A stretch of DNA of 64,000 nt from Firmicutes bacterium UBA6806 (GCA_002452745.1 DKFC01000005.1:1-64000); one strand, 5' to 3'. Numbered from the stretch's first letter, positions 1 to 7,981 are shown. The notes: generated by a model not told the origin, from the letters alone. Translations and numbers: made by a program.

Positions 1-19
1 AGGTTCGACTTTTTCAGTG

Positions 20-47
20 CCCTCAGGCATGCCTCAGGGAGTTTTTT
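20..47 (+). terminator. Intrinsic terminator of an upstream gene outside the window
   Basis: Arms at 20-27 and 32-39 form an 8-bp stem with one mismatch around a CATG loop, followed by a run of six T at 42-47. It precedes the first promoter of the window, so it most likely ends a plus-strand transcript that enters from the left. Confidence 0.5.
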
Positions 48-97
48 ATTAAGGGTTACAAGTCAAAAGTTATCCCATTTGATTTATGCTATATGGC

Positions 98-126
98 TTG
101 TAACCGCTATATTGTTTTGATATAAT
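98..126 (+). promoter_or_regulatory. SigA-type promoter for the PHP phosphatase gene
   Basis: TTGTAA at 98-103 and TATAAT at 121-126 are separated by 17 bp. A TG one base before the -10 makes it an extended -10. The start codon is about 50 bp downstream. Confidence 0.7.
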
Positions 127-176
127 GCACATGCAAAGAAAAGGCAGATTTATTGGTGTTAAGACAGGAGAGATAA

Positions 177-884
177 ATGAGACTGATTATGGATTTGCAT
201 ACGCATACCACTGCAAGCGGACATGCATATAGCACGTTAACCGAAAATATTATGGCAGCTAAAAAAAATGGACTGAAAATCCTTGGCGTTTCCGACCACG
301 CACCGATGATGCCAGGCAGTACCCATTCGTTCCACTTTGGAAATTTGAGAATTATACCAGAATACGTTGAAGGAATTCGAGTCCTCAAAGGTGTGGAGCT
401 GAACATCTTAAATGAAGCTGGGGAAGTGGACTTAGGCGGAAAAGACGTGGAGACTTTGGATTATGGAATCGCCAGTATTCATGTTCCGTGCTTTAGTGAC
501 TTAGGCAGAGATGGCAATACTCTGGCGACAATAAACACCATGAAAAATCCCTTGGTGAAAATTATAGGCCATCCTGATGATGGACGTTTTCCGCTTGATT
601 ATGAGAAACTTGTTAAAGCAGCTAAAGAACATCACGTCCTGTTGGAAGTCAATAACAGCTCATTAAAGCCAACCTCTTACAGGGAGAATGCTGCTGATAA
701 TTACAAGATCATGCTAAAACTATGCGCAGAGTACGGCGTTTCAATTATCTTTGGAAGTGATGCACATTTTACCAGTGATATTGGAAACTTTGAAAAGGCA
801 ATGGCATTCTGTGAAGAAATTGGTTTTCCAAAAGAGCTTATTGTAAATACTTCAGAAGAAAAGCTTATGAGCTTCTTAAAATAA
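177..884 (+). CDS. PHP-domain metal-dependent phosphatase (YcdX-like)
   Basis: A 235-residue cytoplasmic protein covering one complete PHP (polymerase and histidinol phosphatase) domain. The metal-binding signature is visible: HTH near residues 8-10 with a further His at 16, SDH near 40, a Glu in KGVEL, GHPDD in the middle and GSDAH near the C-terminus. PHP proteins of this length hydrolyse phosphoesters using a multi-metal centre; the YcdX group is the closest match I recognise, and its natural substrate is not known. The start at 177 is preceded by AGGAG at 166-170, six bases upstream; an in-frame ATG at 189 has no comparable site. The gene appears to be monocistronic. Family is secure, substrate is not; histidinol phosphatase is less likely because no his genes are nearby. 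Confidence 0.85.
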   Translation: MRLIMDLHTHTTASGHAYSTLTENIMAAKKNGLKILGVSDHAPMMPGSTHSFHFGNLRIIPEYVEGIRVLKGVELNILNEAGEVDLGGKDVETLDYGIASIHVPCFSDLGRDGNTLATINTMKNPLVKIIGHPDDGRFPLDYEKLVKAAKEHHVLLEVNNSSLKPTSYRENAADNYKIMLKLCAEYGVSIIFGSDAHFTSDIGNFEKAMAFCEEIGFPKELIVNTSEEKLMSFLK

Positions 885-1010
885 AAGTAGCTTCGATTTT
901 CGTGGCAAATAGATAATTTGGATGCTTAAACTTTTTCCTTGTTTCAGATTCGTATAATTTGGGTATATATTCCAAACACATATCAAGAGTCTGGAGGAAG
1001 GAGATTACAT

Positions 1011-1373
1011 ATGGACAGGTTTAGATGGGTGCTATATAATGGCAAATCCGTTCTGTATCAAGATTTCTCAAATTTGAGAAAAGATGAGTTGGTTTCTATT
1101 TTGGAACAGTCTCATAAGAGGATTGCAGAGAAAGGAGAGACCGACATAATTGTTGTTACCAACATCAACAGCATTAATTTTGATCGAAATACAACAAAAG
1201 TTTTTGAAGAAGTATCTGGTAAGAACAAAGCCTTCGTAAGGAAATCGGCACTTTATGGTGTGGGAACATGGCAGCGTGTGGCAATAGAAGCAGTTGGGAA
1301 GTTAACAGGAAGAGAATTTGCAATTTTCAAGACATCAGAGGAGATTGATCGTTGGTTAAATGAATTGAAATAA
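1011..1373 (+). CDS. STAS/SEC14 (SpoIIAA-like) domain protein
   Basis: A 120-residue soluble protein that I place in the STAS/SEC14-like (SpoIIAA-like) group. These are small single-domain proteins of unknown role, possibly binding a lipid or a partner protein. Alternating strand and helix pattern fits: a DIIVVTN strand, a central helix, then a RVAIEAVGKLTGR segment and a C-terminal helix ending in WLNELK. The reading frame is open from 939, but GGAGG at 993-997 and AAGGAG at 998-1003 lie just before the ATG at 1011, so I take that start. A TATAAT at 953-958 could be the -10 of its promoter, although the -35 is poor. It stands alone between unrelated genes. Confidence 0.6.
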   Translation: MDRFRWVLYNGKSVLYQDFSNLRKDELVSILEQSHKRIAEKGETDIIVVTNINSINFDRNTTKVFEEVSGKNKAFVRKSALYGVGTWQRVAIEAVGKLTGREFAIFKTSEEIDRWLNELK

Positions 1374-1678
1374 TACACCGATTCATTGTGTACGAGGGTA
1401 TTTGATGAGGAAGGGTATTTGTTGATGTGTCTATGTGCCCCCAAAAAAAAGGGGTTGTGTAGGCACTTTATTATTGTCATTTTCTTATAGCGACTCAATC
1501 GGTACTTAAAAAGAGATGCAACTTGATTTAAGACGTGTTAAAATAGCGATAATAATCCGAAATAACTATGAAAGGTCAAAATTCAAATAAATTTAAATTA
1601 AATTTTCATGACTAATGAAACTTTTTTGCTTCTATCTGCGTCTAATATATGATTGATTAAATTAGGGGAAGAAAAGCG
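1374..1678. other. Intergenic region with one weak hairpin
   Basis: About 300 AT-rich bases without a supportable gene. GTGCC at 1435-1439 can pair with GGCAC at 1462-1466, with a further CCCC/GGGG pair around eight A; a short T-rich stretch follows. It may be a weak terminator for the preceding gene. Nothing else stands out. Confidence 0.35.
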
Positions 1679-2410
1679 ATGAAATGGAAGAATCCTATAA
1701 GGGGAAATAACCTGCTAATCATTATTGTTGGTTTACTAATGTGGAATATAGGCATGCAGGTGCATATTACAAAAATTACGAGAAACAATGACATATTGAA
1801 CGATAAGCTGACATCATATAATGATAAAATAGAGAAAATTAAAAGCCGTTTTACTGCTATTGATGAACAAAATCAACGTGTTCTGGATGCGAATGCCCAT
1901 GCTTATCAAGAATCCTTAAAGTATTATAAAGATGCCCTCAAACAATTAAATGATGAAATGCGCGATCAAATTGAAATTATTGAGGGCGGATATAAACTCG
2001 ACAATCTGCTGGTATTCAAGCTGATTGACAACTCAGGGAAATCCTATATTGACCACTATAGCTTTATTGACATTGAGCTAAGTGATTTTGAGAAGGTGGA
2101 GTATGTCTGCCAGTATTTGAATGAACACTACTTCGAAGAAGCAGGAATTGAACTCAAGTCTCTTGAGGAAGAAAATGGATTGATGACAGCAACTGTAAAC
2201 CTATATGAAATTAATCAAGATAACTCAGGATGGAATATGAGGTATTTTCAAGGAACGGCTGGTGGGCACTTAACAGAGCTGATTTTGACGGAAGGTCTTT
2301 TACAAAGAGGGTATAAAAATTGGCCTGTGGATGTTGTAAAGTTCTCTTATAATGATAAAAAAATTGAGTATGAACACGTACCGGAACTTGAAATTGCACA
2401 ATATAGATAA
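1679..2410 (+). CDS. Membrane-anchored protein with coiled coil, function unknown
   Basis: A 243-residue protein with a positively charged N-terminus and one hydrophobic segment (about residues 12-28), so probably anchored with the rest outside. Residues about 35-100 are charged and helical, likely a coiled coil. The C-terminal 130 residues form a mixed domain with GTAGGHLTELIL and a closing strand pair around VDVVKFSYNDKKI, a pattern faintly like GerMN-type extracellular domains. I do not recognise the family, and the GerMN resemblance is only an impression. The start follows GGGGAAG a few bases upstream. A strong terminator follows, so it is transcribed separately from the VanW gene. Confidence 0.55.
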   Translation: MKWKNPIRGNNLLIIIVGLLMWNIGMQVHITKITRNNDILNDKLTSYNDKIEKIKSRFTAIDEQNQRVLDANAHAYQESLKYYKDALKQLNDEMRDQIEIIEGGYKLDNLLVFKLIDNSGKSYIDHYSFIDIELSDFEKVEYVCQYLNEHYFEEAGIELKSLEEENGLMTATVNLYEINQDNSGWNMRYFQGTAGGHLTELILTEGLLQRGYKNWPVDVVKFSYNDKKIEYEHVPELEIAQYR

Positions 2411-2456
2411 ATCAAGTCCGTGCAAAGAAGGATTGCTTATAAGAATACGATGAATA

Positions 2457-2505
2457 AAAGCGGGAAGTTGACGTAATTAAATTATGTTAACTTCCCGCTT
2501 TGTTT
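2457..2505 (+). terminator. Strong intrinsic terminator
   Basis: A 16-bp stem (2457-2472 with 2486-2501, one G-T pair) with a 13-nt loop, followed by GTTTAATTA. It ends the transcript of the 1679-2410 gene. Confidence 0.8.
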
Positions 2506-2538
2506 AATTAACTTTTAATGTTATATAGATACTAATTT

Positions 2539-2547
2539 TGATATAAT
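2539..2547 (+). promoter_or_regulatory. Extended -10 promoter for the VanW gene
   Basis: TG-A-TATAAT, with TATAAT at 2542-2547. The -35 region at about 2519-2524 is poor, as is usual for extended -10 promoters. It lies about 45 bp before the start codon at 2595. Confidence 0.5.
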
Positions 2548-2594
2548 AATGGATGACGATAAACTGACACAATAAGATCGAGAAAGAAGAGTTC

Positions 2595-3437
2595 ATGGAT
2601 CAGACAATTTATGAAGCAACCCTTGAACAATTTAATAGCAGAAAAAAGGCAGGCTCATTGAGTCAACTCTATGAGCATCTTGAAAGACGCTTTAAAATGA
2701 AGCTGAGTCAGAATTCTGTTATGAAACTGGAGAGAGTGGCATATAGACTTCCATATGTCCATTTTAAGCATGCTTCAAATTTAGTGTTTCCATTTGAATT
2801 TCTTGATTCTATGGAACAGGGAGCGAAGGAGAGGCTTTTGTGTGATCTTGCAAGAGAATTATCGGGGACGATTATAAAGCCCAATGAAGTCTTTTCTTTT
2901 TGGAAAAATGTGAAGAATCCAAAGAAGTATAAAGAGTCTTGGGACAATCCTGCAAGTTTAAAGGTAAGGGGAACGAATCCAATTATTTCTCAGATGACCA
3001 ATCTGATCTATTGGATGGTTCTTCACTCGCCGATGGTGGTGGTTGAAAGACATCGTCATGAATTCGACTTGTACCCAGATGCACAAAGGGTTAGACCATT
3101 TGGAACCGGTGCAACATGTGTCTATAATTTATATGATCTCAAATTTCAAAATGGAACTTCCTCTGTTTTTCAACTTTACTTTGAAGTCAAAAAGGGGAGG
3201 CTTTACGGAGAACTTAGATCACTGATGACCCCCACTGCATCTTATGTTGTCTATGAGGAACGAAGCGAGATTCAAAGAAACTTATTGGGGGAGTTTATCA
3301 GGCATAATGTAATTTATAGAAGAACTGAAAACCTTGGCTTTAAGCGAGATAAAGTGGATTATATAAATGAAAATCATGCTCTTATCGTCTATGATTTAAA
3401 TGGGCGGGAGCAAATAGTGGGAGAGCATACGACATGA
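2595..3437 (+). CDS. VanW family protein
   Basis: A 280-residue protein with the VanW core: the LSGTIIKPNEVFSFW segment near residues 95-108, then VVERHRHEFDLYP and an ATCVYNLYDLKFQN stretch. VanW is an accessory protein of some vancomycin resistance clusters whose biochemical role is unknown; chromosomal homologues are common in Firmicutes and do not imply resistance. No signal peptide or transmembrane helix is visible, so this version looks cytoplasmic. The usual GGGLCQ-type motif is replaced by a divergent sequence around NPIISQMTN, so this is a variant branch. Its stop overlaps the ATG of the next gene (ATGA), implying translational coupling with the beta-propeller protein. Confidence 0.8.
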   Translation: MDQTIYEATLEQFNSRKKAGSLSQLYEHLERRFKMKLSQNSVMKLERVAYRLPYVHFKHASNLVFPFEFLDSMEQGAKERLLCDLARELSGTIIKPNEVFSFWKNVKNPKKYKESWDNPASLKVRGTNPIISQMTNLIYWMVLHSPMVVVERHRHEFDLYPDAQRVRPFGTGATCVYNLYDLKFQNGTSSVFQLYFEVKKGRLYGELRSLMTPTASYVVYEERSEIQRNLLGEFIRHNVIYRRTENLGFKRDKVDYINENHALIVYDLNGREQIVGEHTT

Positions 3438-4510
3438 AAAATGCGATGCACAAGATATCATGTTTTATCAAGCAACTGGTCTTTCGGACTTTGCTGTTGA
3501 TGATTGTATTGGCTTCTGTTGGATATTACTTTTATTTTTACAAAGCATCTGATACAGGCGTTATTACGGGAAAAATTAGAGATATTAGATTAGGTGAAGT
3601 ATCTGGAGTTGCAGTGAGCGAAGTCAATGCAGACACCTTATGGGTTCACAATGACAGTGGTCATAAACCCATGTTATATGCAATATCTGGGCGTGGCAAT
3701 ATCAGAGAGCGCTTTATCTTAAAAGATGTGACGTTAATTGATATTGAGGACATCGCAATGTTTAAAGACCAAGATGGCAATTCCATGATTATGCTGACAG
3801 ACCTCGGGTTGAATTCGAGGCTTCGGAATGAGTCGCCTACGCGCATAGTCATCTTTAAAGAACCAGATTTACTCAAAGATTTGGACACGCTGGCGTCCCT
3901 TAAAGATGGTCAAATATATGAAATCTCAGATTATAAGACCTATGAGATTGCATATCCGGATTATCCGATTTCTGAAATCAATGAAGTAGGTATTTTTGCA
4001 AATCTAATAGAACATATGGAGTCGGATAATCCCAATATAGAAGCTGTTGCAGTGGATAGCTTGGCAAAAGAAGTATTGTTTTTTACAAAGACCTATAAAG
4101 GGAAAACGGATGTGTTGAGCTATCCATTGGACGAGTTGACACAAGATACGGCTAATATGGTGATGTATAAAGGGACTATAGATATAAAATCGCTGACCAC
4201 TGGATATCATGTGGATTATCGCCACCTTATTTTTTCACCTGTAAATTTCCCATATGCAGTTACCGGAGCGGATGTCTCAAAAGATCAAAAGACGCTTCTA
4301 ATCAGAACATATGGAAATGTGTGGAAGTGGGATAGGGGTTATAGTGATAAACCATTTTCTGACTTTGTCCTAGTGAGTAAGCCTCAGTATATCATGTCTG
4401 CTTTTGAACCTTTGGGTGAATCTGTTGGAGTTGATTCGGATAATTTAGGCTATTATACAATTTCAGAAGGTTTTTTTTCTAAAATCTATTATAATCGGTT
4501 GGACAAATAA
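3434..4510 (+). CDS. Membrane-anchored beta-propeller (phytase-like/SdiA-regulated type) protein
   Basis: A 358-residue protein with one N-terminal hydrophobic segment (about residues 18-36), consistent with an anchor or uncleaved signal and an extracellular body. The body has beta-propeller character: LGEVSGVAVSEVNADTLWVHNDSG near residues 55-78, then DIEDIAM, which are the typical opening blades of the esterase-like phytase and SdiA-regulated propeller families. An aspartate- and glutamate-rich centre could hold Ca2+. The enzymatic role is unknown. It overlaps the VanW gene by four bases, so the two form one operon. Fold assignment is moderately sure; no substrate can be named. Confidence 0.65.
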   Translation: MKNAMHKISCFIKQLVFRTLLLMIVLASVGYYFYFYKASDTGVITGKIRDIRLGEVSGVAVSEVNADTLWVHNDSGHKPMLYAISGRGNIRERFILKDVTLIDIEDIAMFKDQDGNSMIMLTDLGLNSRLRNESPTRIVIFKEPDLLKDLDTLASLKDGQIYEISDYKTYEIAYPDYPISEINEVGIFANLIEHMESDNPNIEAVAVDSLAKEVLFFTKTYKGKTDVLSYPLDELTQDTANMVMYKGTIDIKSLTTGYHVDYRHLIFSPVNFPYAVTGADVSKDQKTLLIRTYGNVWKWDRGYSDKPFSDFVLVSKPQYIMSAFEPLGESVGVDSDNLGYYTISEGFFSKIYYNRLDK

Positions 4511-4649
4511 ACTGATAATTAAACCGTATATAAATATATCTGGGAACAGATTAGATTGGATATTTCTGATAAGTATGATATTTGGCATAAGATGCGTCAT
4601 AAGTGAATAATCAATTATAGGAAATTGAATGACAAATACAGACGCTAAT

Positions 4650-4708
4650 AGCGACGCTCAGTTTATTTTTGATGAAGAATGTATCAGCAAAATAAACTGA
4701 GCGTCGCT
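4650..4708. repeat. Perfect 20-bp inverted repeat (long hairpin)
   Basis: Arms at 4650-4669 and 4689-4708 are perfect reverse complements around a 19-nt spacer. Each arm is GC-rich on the outside and AT-rich next to the loop. Neither side has a run of T outside the stem, so it is not a classical terminator. It lies about 140 bp after the beta-propeller gene. It could be an RNA stability element, a small-RNA stem or the remnant of a miniature element. Confidence 0.7.
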
Positions 4709-4883
4709 TGCTGTTAAACAGTTGTGGATGCAGTCAGTGTTTGAGATGATATTTGAAATTGAATCAAATAAAATAAAATTCAAAATGATAGCTTCAAAAT
4801 GATAAAGTAACTGAGGATTAGAAAATAGGATTTAAAGATGCGATAATACATAAGTTTTCAAAATCACTGAAACCGTAAAGATA

Positions 4884-4912
4884 TTGTCTTAAAGCCATAG
4901 ATGTGGTAATAT
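4884..4912 (+). promoter_or_regulatory. SigA-type promoter in the 4.5-5.2 kb intergenic region
   Basis: TTGTCT at 4884-4889 and TAATAT at 4907-4912 with exactly 17 bp between, plus a TG one base before the -10. Transcription would start near 4919, only a few bases before the hairpin at 4924-4963 and about 280 bp before the recombinase gene. Confidence 0.55.
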
Positions 4913-4923
4913 AGAGGAAGAAA

Positions 4924-4974
4924 TCCAACTATTCCTCAAATGTGTATTTAGGGAATAGTTGGAGAACGTTTTTA
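4924..4974 (+). terminator. Promoter-proximal hairpin, probable attenuator or end of a tiny RNA
   Basis: A perfect 12-bp stem (4924-4935 with 4952-4963) and 16-nt loop, followed by GAACGTTTTTA. It begins about five bases after the predicted transcription start of the promoter at 4884-4912, so it would either yield a roughly 55-nt RNA or attenuate transcription into the recombinase gene. Confidence 0.5.
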
Positions 4975-5200
4975 TCAGAAGATATCTTTAGGCTCAAATT
5001 ATAGAAATGCAGTCTGAATTATCTGATAATTTTAAAAAATTAAAATTACTGTCCATCTTACACCTCTTCTCATAGCTTATATTATATTGATCTCATGATT
5101 TTGATTTCGTAGATAAATAAAATAATTAGATTATAATTTTAATCAATGTACAATGCTTTTGAACCTTAAATTCAATCACTTACTCTGGAGGTAAATCTTT

Positions 5201-6403
5201 ATGGCACGAAAAAGAATTGTAAAAGAATCTATTCCTGATTCTTCTAATAAACGTCAAGTTAAAATACACAATAAATCGGATGTCCCCGACAATATAGTTG
5301 TCAAGCAAAATGAAATGGTCAGAAAATGCCAAAGCATTGAAGTTCAACTTCCCTCGTTTATGGTGGATTACTTCTTATTTCTAAAAAATTCAGTGGCTTT
5401 GAGTACGAGACTGGCTTATCTGAGCGATTTACTCTTCTTCTGCAATTATTTGATTTCAGAGTCGCCTTTGATGGCCGAATTTGAGTATGAATCTTCCAGA
5501 GATATTCCACTGGAGCAGTTTGCAAAGATAACGGCAAAGGACATCAATCTATTTATAGGTGATTTTTGCACAAGATATATCGTTGAAACTGAAAATGCAG
5601 ATTACATTATGGAAAACCACAATCGCTCATTGGCTAGAAAAAAATCATCATTAAGTGTGCTCTTTAAATATATGTATCGAGATCAGTTGATAGATGTCAA
5701 TATTACAGAGGGTTTCAATCCCATTAAGCTGCCAAAACCACAGCCAGATGCAATCAAGCGGCTTGAAATCGAGGAAGTTGCAACCATGCTTGAATCTGTT
5801 GAGACGGGCGCGGGTCTTACAGATAAGGAATTACAATACTGGGAAAAGACAAAACTTAGGGATAAAGCTATCTTAGTGCTCTTTACGACCTATGGTCTGC
5901 GTGTAAGTGAGGTTCAGCAACTCAATTTGAGTTCCATCAACTATGGGCGCGGTGAATTTAAAATTTACAGAAAACGTGGAAAAGAAGCAAATATGCCGCT
6001 TAACAAGTCAGCACTGGTTGTAATTGACGACTACATTAAATTGGAACGACCTGAGTGTTTAGAAGAAGACGACCCGCTGTTTCTCTCGCTGCAAGGAAAA
6101 CGAATGACCGTGAGAACCATTAGAGAACTCGTAAAAAAATACACGGCAATTGCAATGAAAAAACCGCGTCATAGTGGCTATAGTCCCCATAAACTAAGGG
6201 CTACGGCAGCTTCTTCACTGATTCAATATGGATTTTCAATTTACGATGTCCAGAACCTTTTGGATCATGATAATGTTACTACAACACAGCTCTACTCTGC
6301 GCACCGCAAAAATGCGAAACGCGATGTTGTCAGCAACTATGAGCTCTTGGACGAATATCACGAAACGTCTGCTGATGAGAACAATAAAAATAAAGAGAAA
6401 TAA
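5201..6403 (+). CDS. Tyrosine recombinase, XerS-like
   Basis: A 400-residue site-specific recombinase. The catalytic set is complete: Arg234 in GLRVSE, a lysine in the KRGK turn (258-261), His330 and Arg333 in HKLR, His356 in LLDHDN and the nucleophile Tyr365. The N-terminal half is a core-binding domain with VALSTRLAYLSDLLFF, then IPLEQFAKITAKDINLFI, which resembles XerS of streptococci more than XerC or XerD. XerS resolves chromosome dimers alone at an atypical dif site. GGAGG at 5187-5191 sets the start. There are no integrase partners, excisionase or phage genes nearby, which favours a housekeeping role, but a lone integrase remains possible. The basic first 25 residues and the acidic, lysine-rich tail are probably disordered. 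Confidence 0.8.
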   Translation: MARKRIVKESIPDSSNKRQVKIHNKSDVPDNIVVKQNEMVRKCQSIEVQLPSFMVDYFLFLKNSVALSTRLAYLSDLLFFCNYLISESPLMAEFEYESSRDIPLEQFAKITAKDINLFIGDFCTRYIVETENADYIMENHNRSLARKKSSLSVLFKYMYRDQLIDVNITEGFNPIKLPKPQPDAIKRLEIEEVATMLESVETGAGLTDKELQYWEKTKLRDKAILVLFTTYGLRVSEVQQLNLSSINYGRGEFKIYRKRGKEANMPLNKSALVVIDDYIKLERPECLEEDDPLFLSLQGKRMTVRTIRELVKKYTAIAMKKPRHSGYSPHKLRATAASSLIQYGFSIYDVQNLLDHDNVTTTQLYSAHRKNAKRDVVSNYELLDEYHETSADENNKNKEK

Positions 6404-6491
6404 CTGACTAGTTGATACAGAGTCCTCAACAATTAAGCCAGGTAGAAAGTTCTAACAAATGCAATCAAAAATGCAAGCACTTAAACCGCAT

Positions 6492-6519
6492 AAAAAAAGC
6501 CCATTTAAACAAAATGGGC
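6492..6519 (-). terminator. Terminator of yneA on the minus strand
   Basis: GCCCATTT at 6499-6506 pairs with 6512-6519 around a 5-nt loop; the run of seven A at 6492-6498 gives the T tract on the minus strand. It lies between the convergent recombinase and yneA genes. Confidence 0.75.
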
Positions 6520-6635
6520 AAGGACAGGGATTTATCAGTAAAGCTGAAAGTGTATGTTTTCAGCCACCGATCACAGTGAAATTTGAATTGCCCTTATAGG
6601 CAATAAATAGATGAGAAGAACGATAAATTATTGGA

Positions 6636-7001
6636 TTAGAGCGATTCCTTAGAGATGGGAATACGCAATACTTGCCCAGGATATATCGAGCTACTCGGCA
6701 GGTGATTAATGCGTTTAATGTCATAAATAACCTGCCTGATATCATCTTGAAAATAATTGTACTCTGAGGCTATTTCCCAGAGTGTGTCTCCTGAAGAAAC
6801 AGTTACTTCAATATACTGTTGATTGGTCGATGCTACGGACATGAAATTCCCGCTGATATATGAAAAAAGTATGCTTAACACTAATAATGCCATAACAGTA
6901 GCAAAAATAAATCTAAATTTGTTGACAATAACCAAGCGACGTCTTTTAGGTCTTCTATACATTCTGCTGTCAAAAGTCACATAAGGTCTATCATGAGTCA
7001 T
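6636..7001 (-). CDS. yneA: LysM-domain SOS cell-division inhibitor, YneA-like
   Basis: A 121-residue protein with a basic N-terminal tail, a transmembrane segment (about residues 29-52) and a C-terminal LysM domain (about 63-118: VTVSSGDTLWEIASEYN to YPGQVLRIPI). In Bacillus, YneA blocks septation during the SOS response. The divergent position next to lexA and an SOS box inside its own promoter spacer make this identification strong by context. The frame is open further upstream, but GGAGG at 7009-7013 points to the ATG at 6999-7001. Expected control is LexA repression, with release after DNA damage. The protein is slightly longer than the Bacillus one because of the basic N-terminal tail. 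Confidence 0.85.
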   Translation of the reverse strand: MTHDRPYVTFDSRMYRRPKRRRLVIVNKFRFIFATVMALLVLSILFSYISGNFMSVASTNQQYIEVTVSSGDTLWEIASEYNYFQDDIRQVIYDIKRINHLPSSSIYPGQVLRIPISKESL

Positions 7002-7041
7002 AATGATACCTCCTAAACGAAGAAAATATGAAAACAATAAC

Positions 7042-7055
7042 CAAACGTTTGTTCT
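7042..7055. promoter_or_regulatory. LexA (SOS) box 1, near-consensus
   Basis: CAAAC-GTTT-GTTCT, one base away from the Firmicutes GAAC-N4-GTTC core. It lies downstream of the yneA -10, in the yneA leader. Confidence 0.65.
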
Positions 7056-7063
7056 GTAAGATT

Positions 7064-7092
7064 ATTATATACGAACGTGCGTTCTTTGTAAA
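7064..7092 (-). promoter_or_regulatory. yneA promoter
   Basis: On the minus strand, TTTACA (7087-7092) and TATAAT (7064-7069) are 17 bp apart. The SOS box at 7072-7085 fills the spacer, so bound LexA would block RNA polymerase directly. Confidence 0.8.
7072..7085. promoter_or_regulatory. LexA (SOS) box 2, consensus
   Basis: CGAAC-GTGC-GTTCT matches the Bacillus-type CGAAC-N4-GTTCG motif except for the last base. It sits in the spacer of the yneA promoter. Confidence 0.9.
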
Positions 7093-7101
7093 CCCTAAAA
7101 T

Positions 7102-7115
7102 CGAACTAATGTTTG
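7102..7115. promoter_or_regulatory. LexA (SOS) box 3 at the lexA promoter
   Basis: CGAAC-TAAT-GTTTG, overlapping the -35 of the lexA promoter. It suits autorepression of lexA with weaker binding than box 2. Confidence 0.75.
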
Positions 7116-7141
7116 ATTTTTTTTATTGTGTGTGTTATAAT
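7113..7141 (+). promoter_or_regulatory. lexA promoter
   Basis: TTGATT at 7113-7118 and TATAAT at 7136-7141, 17 bp apart, with TG one base before the -10. The -35 overlaps SOS box 3. Confidence 0.8.
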
Positions 7142-7253
7142 CATTTTAAGATTATAAAGGTTGATGGAATACAGTAATAGTAAGCGATTGAGCTAAATTA
7201 TATTAGATTGTATTCTCCCTCTTATAAAGAAATAAACAAAAGGAGACCTGAAA

Positions 7254-7886
7254 ATGAGCGCGACAATTTCTAAAAAGCAGAAACAGATTCTCGATTTTTT
7301 AAAAGAAGAAGTTTCTAGAAAAGGTTATCCCCCTTCTGTTAGAGAGATTTGTTTAGCGGTGGGTTTAAAGTCCACTTCTACTGTTCATATGCACTTAACG
7401 AAACTGGAAGAACTGGGATATATCAGACGTGATCCTACAAAGCCAAGAGCGATTGAGATCTTCGGAGAAGACAGCCATTCACCTGCTGAAAATGTAGTTT
7501 CAATGAGTAAAGATACGACATTTGTACCGATTGTTGGTGAAATTACGGCTGGACAGCCAATTTTAGCGGTGGAATCGTTTGAAGACACATTCCCTATTCC
7601 ATCGGATTTTGTCGATGAAGGCACTTATTTCATGCTCAAAATCAAAGGCGATAGCATGATTGAGGCAGGTATCCATGATCGTGATCTCGTGCTTGTCAAA
7701 CAGCAGAGCACGGCGAATAACGGCGAGATTGTTGTGGCTATGATAGAAGATTCTGCCACTGTGAAGACCTTTTACAAAGAACAATCCCGCATTCGATTAC
7801 AGCCAGAAAATTCTAGCATGACGCCAATTTACGCTGATGATGTTCAAATCCTAGGCAGGGTTAAAGGTGTGTTCAGGAAGATGTAG
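7254..7886 (+). CDS. lexA: LexA SOS repressor
   Basis: A 210-residue LexA of normal length. The N-terminal winged helix (about residues 1-65) contains PPSVREICLAVGLKSTSTVHMHL, and the C-terminal S24 peptidase fold holds the self-cleavage site Ala99-Gly100, nucleophile Ser134 in GDSMI and general base Lys171. RecA filaments trigger autocleavage and derepress SOS genes. AAAGGAG precedes the start by several bases. Three LexA boxes lie between it and the divergent yneA. No irregularity is visible. Confidence 0.97.
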   Translation: MSATISKKQKQILDFLKEEVSRKGYPPSVREICLAVGLKSTSTVHMHLTKLEELGYIRRDPTKPRAIEIFGEDSHSPAENVVSMSKDTTFVPIVGEITAGQPILAVESFEDTFPIPSDFVDEGTYFMLKIKGDSMIEAGIHDRDLVLVKQQSTANNGEIVVAMIEDSATVKTFYKEQSRIRLQPENSSMTPIYADDVQILGRVKGVFRKM

Positions 7887-7959
7887 AGCATCCCCCACAC
7901 TGGATAAAACGTGTATTTATAGTGATACAACTTTATAAACATTTTATAAAATGATAAAT

Positions 7960-7981
7960 GACCGCAATTTTTTTTGCGGTC
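7960..7981 (+). terminator. Hairpin after lexA, probable terminator
   Basis: GACCGCAA at 7960-7967 pairs with TTGCGGTC at 7974-7981 around six T. The T run is in the loop and not after the stem, so termination strength is uncertain. Confidence 0.5.

Noticed and set aside
939..1010. N-terminal extension of the STAS/SEC14-like protein
   Set aside because: The ATG at 1011 has GGAGG and AAGGAG directly upstream, while the extension carries the ribosome site and a possible -10.
4511..5200. Possible small protein genes or dif-like site
   Set aside because: No ORF with a ribosome site and no sequence I can align to a dif site by eye; only hairpins and promoters are supported.
5201..6403. Integrase of a prophage or mobile island
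   Set aside because: No phage, conjugation or excisionase genes, no tRNA target and no flanking direct repeats are visible.
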